A DNA stretch of 64,000 nucleotides. Source: UBA7672 sp963738625. GTDB taxonomy: Bacteria; Pseudomonadota; Alphaproteobacteria; Caulobacterales; Hyphomonadaceae. Shown one piece after another: positions 63,702 to 64,000 of the stretch; the first letter of the stretch is position 1, and the number at the start of each line of letters is the position of its first letter. Under the pieces are notes generated by a model. The model was not told the origin of the DNA. It ran no database searches and saw only the letters and a program-made list of their open reading frames with translations. The stretch spans positions 186,001 through 250,000 of the forward strand of contig CAVTXH010000002.1 of NCBI GenBank assembly GCA_963738625.1. The letters run 5' to 3'. A program made the position numbers and the translations under genes.

Positions 63702-64000
63702 GTGCCCGTTGCTGACCCCAACGATCCTGACCTGACACGAGCTGCGATGGCGGGCGACCGGAAGGCCTTTGGCCAACTGGTCGCCCGACACCAGGCGAGC
63801 ATCCGCGCGCTGGCGCGCCGCCTTGCCCGCTCGGCCAGCGACGGAGACGACATTGCACAGGCAGCATTTCTTACGGCGTGGCGCCGGCGCTCGACATGGC
63901 GGGGCGGGTCGTTCCGGAGCTGGGTCTCCAGCATCGCCTACCGCGAATTCCTCAACGGCCGGCGCGGCGTGGCCGCGGAGGCCGAGGTCGAAGACATGCC
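63702..64000 (+). CDS. ECF RNA polymerase sigma factor, 3' end beyond window
   Basis: The first 99 codons from a GTG: LTRAAMAGDRKAFGQLVARHQASIRALARRLA and GDDIAQAAFLTAWRRRSTWRGG are region 2 of an ECF sigma factor, followed by the start of the linker (WVSSIAYREFLNGRRG). It immediately follows the DUF6249 gene, likely the same transcript. The rest is outside the window. Confidence 0.88.
   Translation, partial: MPVADPNDPDLTRAAMAGDRKAFGQLVARHQASIRALARRLARSASDGDDIAQAAFLTAWRRRSTWRGGSFRSWVSSIAYREFLNGRRGVAAEAEVEDM

Overview
This window is GC-rich alphaproteobacterial chromosome. The order rpoZ - rsh - pyrE - pdxJ - acpS - rnc - era, the IMP dehydrogenase and GMP synthase genes, two very large TonB-dependent receptors, and the coding style all fit a Caulobacterales/Hyphomonadaceae-like organism. 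That placement is inference from gene content; no rRNA is present to fix it.

Left part (1-17 kb): a 3'-truncated gltB runs off the left edge, followed by a DsbA/FrnE-like oxidoreductase, a GH24 lysozyme-like protein, an SRPBCC protein, a hybrid histidine kinase, tRNA-Gly(TCC), and an overlapping family-5 uracil-DNA glycosylase/NYN-domain pair. Next come rpoZ-rsh and a tightly overlapping pyrE-pdxJ-acpS-rnc-era operon. A frameshifted DUF559 nuclease gene sits between rsh and pyrE, bracketed by inverted copies of a GC-rich palindromic repeat.

Middle (17-42.6 kb): a frameshifted sulfotransferase and two tandem paralogous TonB receptors (the second with two frameshifts) are followed by a four-gene overlapping operon: photolyase, flavin amine-oxidase-like protein, DUF1365 protein, and a cyclopropane-fatty-acid-synthase-like methyltransferase. 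Just upstream lies a sequence resembling the promoter class used by RpoE/ChrR-type singlet-oxygen sigma factors. Then come phhA, hspQ, ppx/gppA, rlmE, a serine hydrolase, guaB, a membrane protein with two TIR domains, a hairpin-dense non-coding stretch of about 360 bp (candidate structured RNA), REP-like repeats, an RsmB-family methyltransferase and guaA.

Island (42,637-58,340): the 3' end of guaA carries a 13-bp core that recurs at 58,328, delimiting an integrated element of about 15.7 kb. It holds a tyrosine integrase, three AlpA-like regulators, a CHC2/Toprim primase, an IS630 element split by an IS110/IS1111-type element, a HipBA module, a BrnT toxin with an XRE-type partner, an AbiEi/AbiEii module with a clear dyad operator, a relaxase, and several gene remnants. 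An 85-bp duplicated 3' fragment of one AlpA-like gene suggests the island is a composite.

Right part (58.3-64 kb): chromosomal genes resume: two paralogous small lipoproteins, an ECF42-type sigma factor with its YCII-domain partner, an ArsC/YffB-like protein, a stand-alone DUF4130 protein, DUF6481 and DUF6249 proteins, and the start of a second ECF sigma factor cut by the window edge.

Frameshifts occur in several unrelated genes, so some apparent pseudogenes may be sequencing errors rather than real lesions.
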